From: Deltaproteobacteria bacterium
GTDB lineage: Bacteria > Desulfobacterota_B > Binatia > UBA9968
Assembly: GCA_030620935.1 (NCBI GenBank)
Contig: JAUXIP010000123.1
Location: forward strand, 1 to 6,527
DNA: 6,527 nucleotides
Reading direction: 5' to 3'
The stretch's first letter is position 1, and each line of letters opens with the position of its first letter. Positions 5,727 to 6,527 of this stretch are shown here, piece by piece. A program made the position numbers and the translations under genes. The notes under the pieces were generated by a model that saw nothing but the letters and a program-made list of their open reading frames with translations, searched no databases and was not told the DNA's origin.

Positions 5727-6527
5727 TTAAAAGAGTCCCAACTGACTCGTCGGGCAGCAGAAATGTTTTGTTGAAAGTTCCGGCCACCTTTTTTGAATCC
5801 CGGCTTTCTTGCACGCCACACGGAACAGCTCAGCCATTTGCTCGGCAAAGATCCCTTCGCCCTTCATCCGGCTTTTGAAATTGGGGTCATTCAGTTTCCC
5901 ACCCCGAATGGCGCGAACCCGATTGAGAACCTTCTTTTTCTTCTCCGGATAGTGTTGCTCGAGCCAATCTTCAAACAGCGCCTTGACCGCGTGCGGCAAC
6001 CGCAAAGCAACGTAGCCGGCAAATGAAGCGCCGGCCTCCACGGCGGCCTTAGCGATGGCCGGTGCCTCTGAATCGGTCAGGCCCGGAATCATAGGAGCCT
6101 GGAGGAATCCCACTGGAATTCCCGCCTCGGCAAGAGCAGCGATCGCCGCTAATCTCTTGACTGGCCGGGATGCGCGTGGCTCCATCGCCGCCGAGAGCTT
6201 CGCATCCAAAGTAGTCATCGAAACAGTCACCGCTGCACACTGATAGCGTCCCAATTCGGATAAAATGTCGATATCACGCGTCACCAAATAGTTCTTTGTG
6301 ATGATGACCACCGGATTGCGGAATTCCAATAGTATCTCCAGGCAGCGGCGCGTGATCTGGAGTTTCTTCTCAACCGGTTGGTAGCAGTCGGTCACCCCGC
6401 TCATCGCAAGGACCTGCGGCTTCCATCTAGGACTGGATAATTCTTTGCGCAAAAGTTCCGGCGCATGCTCCTTCACCATGATCCTGGTCTCAAAATCCAG
6501 TCCGGCCGAGAAGCCGAGATATTCATG
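5727..6527 (-). CDS. PA0069-family radical SAM protein, 5' end missing
   Basis: The visible 266 residues are the core and C-terminus of a radical SAM enzyme of the SplB-like PA0069 group. Evidence: HEYLGFSAGLDFETRI at the right edge, which in this family follows directly on the CxxxCxxC iron-sulfur motif; PVVIITKNYLVTRDIDIL; TVSMTTLD with the MEPRASRPVKRL segment; AGIPVGFLQAPMIPGLTD; AGYVALRLP; IRGGKLNDPNFKSRMKGEG; and a C-terminal SQLGLF close to the family's usual QLSLF-like end. The reading frame continues through the window edge, so the ATG at 6479 is internal, not the start. About 80-100 residues, including the cluster-binding cysteines, should lie outside. The superfamily includes spore photoproduct lyase and is often labelled DNA repair photolyase, but the reaction of the PA0069 group is not established as far as I know. 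It converges with the receiver gene and is probably unrelated to it. Confidence 0.93.
   Translation of the reverse strand, partial: HEYLGFSAGLDFETRIMVKEHAPELLRKELSSPRWKPQVLAMSGVTDCYQPVEKKLQITRRCLEILLEFRNPVVIITKNYLVTRDIDILSELGRYQCAAVTVSMTTLDAKLSAAMEPRASRPVKRLAAIAALAEAGIPVGFLQAPMIPGLTDSEAPAIAKAAVEAGASFAGYVALRLPHAVKALFEDWLEQHYPEKKKKVLNRVRAIRGGKLNDPNFKSRMKGEGIFAEQMAELFRVACKKAGIQKRWPELSTKHFCCPTSQLGLF

Noticed and set aside
1..6527. CRISPR arrays or tandem repeats
   Set aside because: No regularly spaced direct repeats were seen at any scale.

Overview
The window reads as bacterial chromosome, GC about 50% or slightly above, probably Gram-negative. The protein set (an Mfd with the [11 protein letters not shown] motif, a small DUF309 protein, a single-domain receiver and a PA0069-type radical SAM protein) fits Desulfobacterota, Nitrospirota or a similar lineage. 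That placement is an impression from protein style, not a database match.

Layout. Positions 1-139 lie downstream of mfd and hold only a weak hairpin. On the minus strand, a DUF309 gene (4014-3652) overlaps by one base (TAATG) the start of a complete mfd (3652-140, 1170 aa), the transcription-repair coupling translocase. These two look like one translationally coupled unit. Then comes a 1,282-base stretch with no credible protein gene (4015-5296). On the plus strand, a stand-alone CheY-like receiver (5297-5665) has a good sigma70-type promoter and an 80-base structured leader. Converging on it from the right edge is a PA0069-family radical SAM gene (minus strand, 5727 to beyond 6527); its start and iron-sulfur cysteine motif lie outside the window.

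The ordinary part is the genes: DNA repair coupled to transcription, a phospho-signalling module and a SplB-like radical SAM enzyme. The unusual part is the gap, which is full of long exact complementarities in three blocks. (a) 4080-4482 folds on paper into a chain of nested helices around a 15-bp perfect long-range stem. Several helices carry G-U pairs that are valid only if the plus strand is transcribed, so I call it a candidate large structured RNA of no family I recognise. (b) 4942-5146 contains an 8-bp hairpin whose whole 11-nt loop is exactly complementary to a segment 20 nt downstream, which makes two competing folds or a partial pseudoknot, followed by a long bulged hairpin. (c) 5203-5296 is the receiver promoter and leader: a bulged hairpin with two purine-rich loops, plus a 12-nt perfect inverted repeat linking the -10 region to the bases just before the start codon.

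I found no CRISPR array, tRNA, rRNA or complete insertion sequence. Block (b) and its upstream flank could instead be the remains of a mobile element; sequence alone does not decide this. All RNA calls come from manual pairing and have no comparative support.
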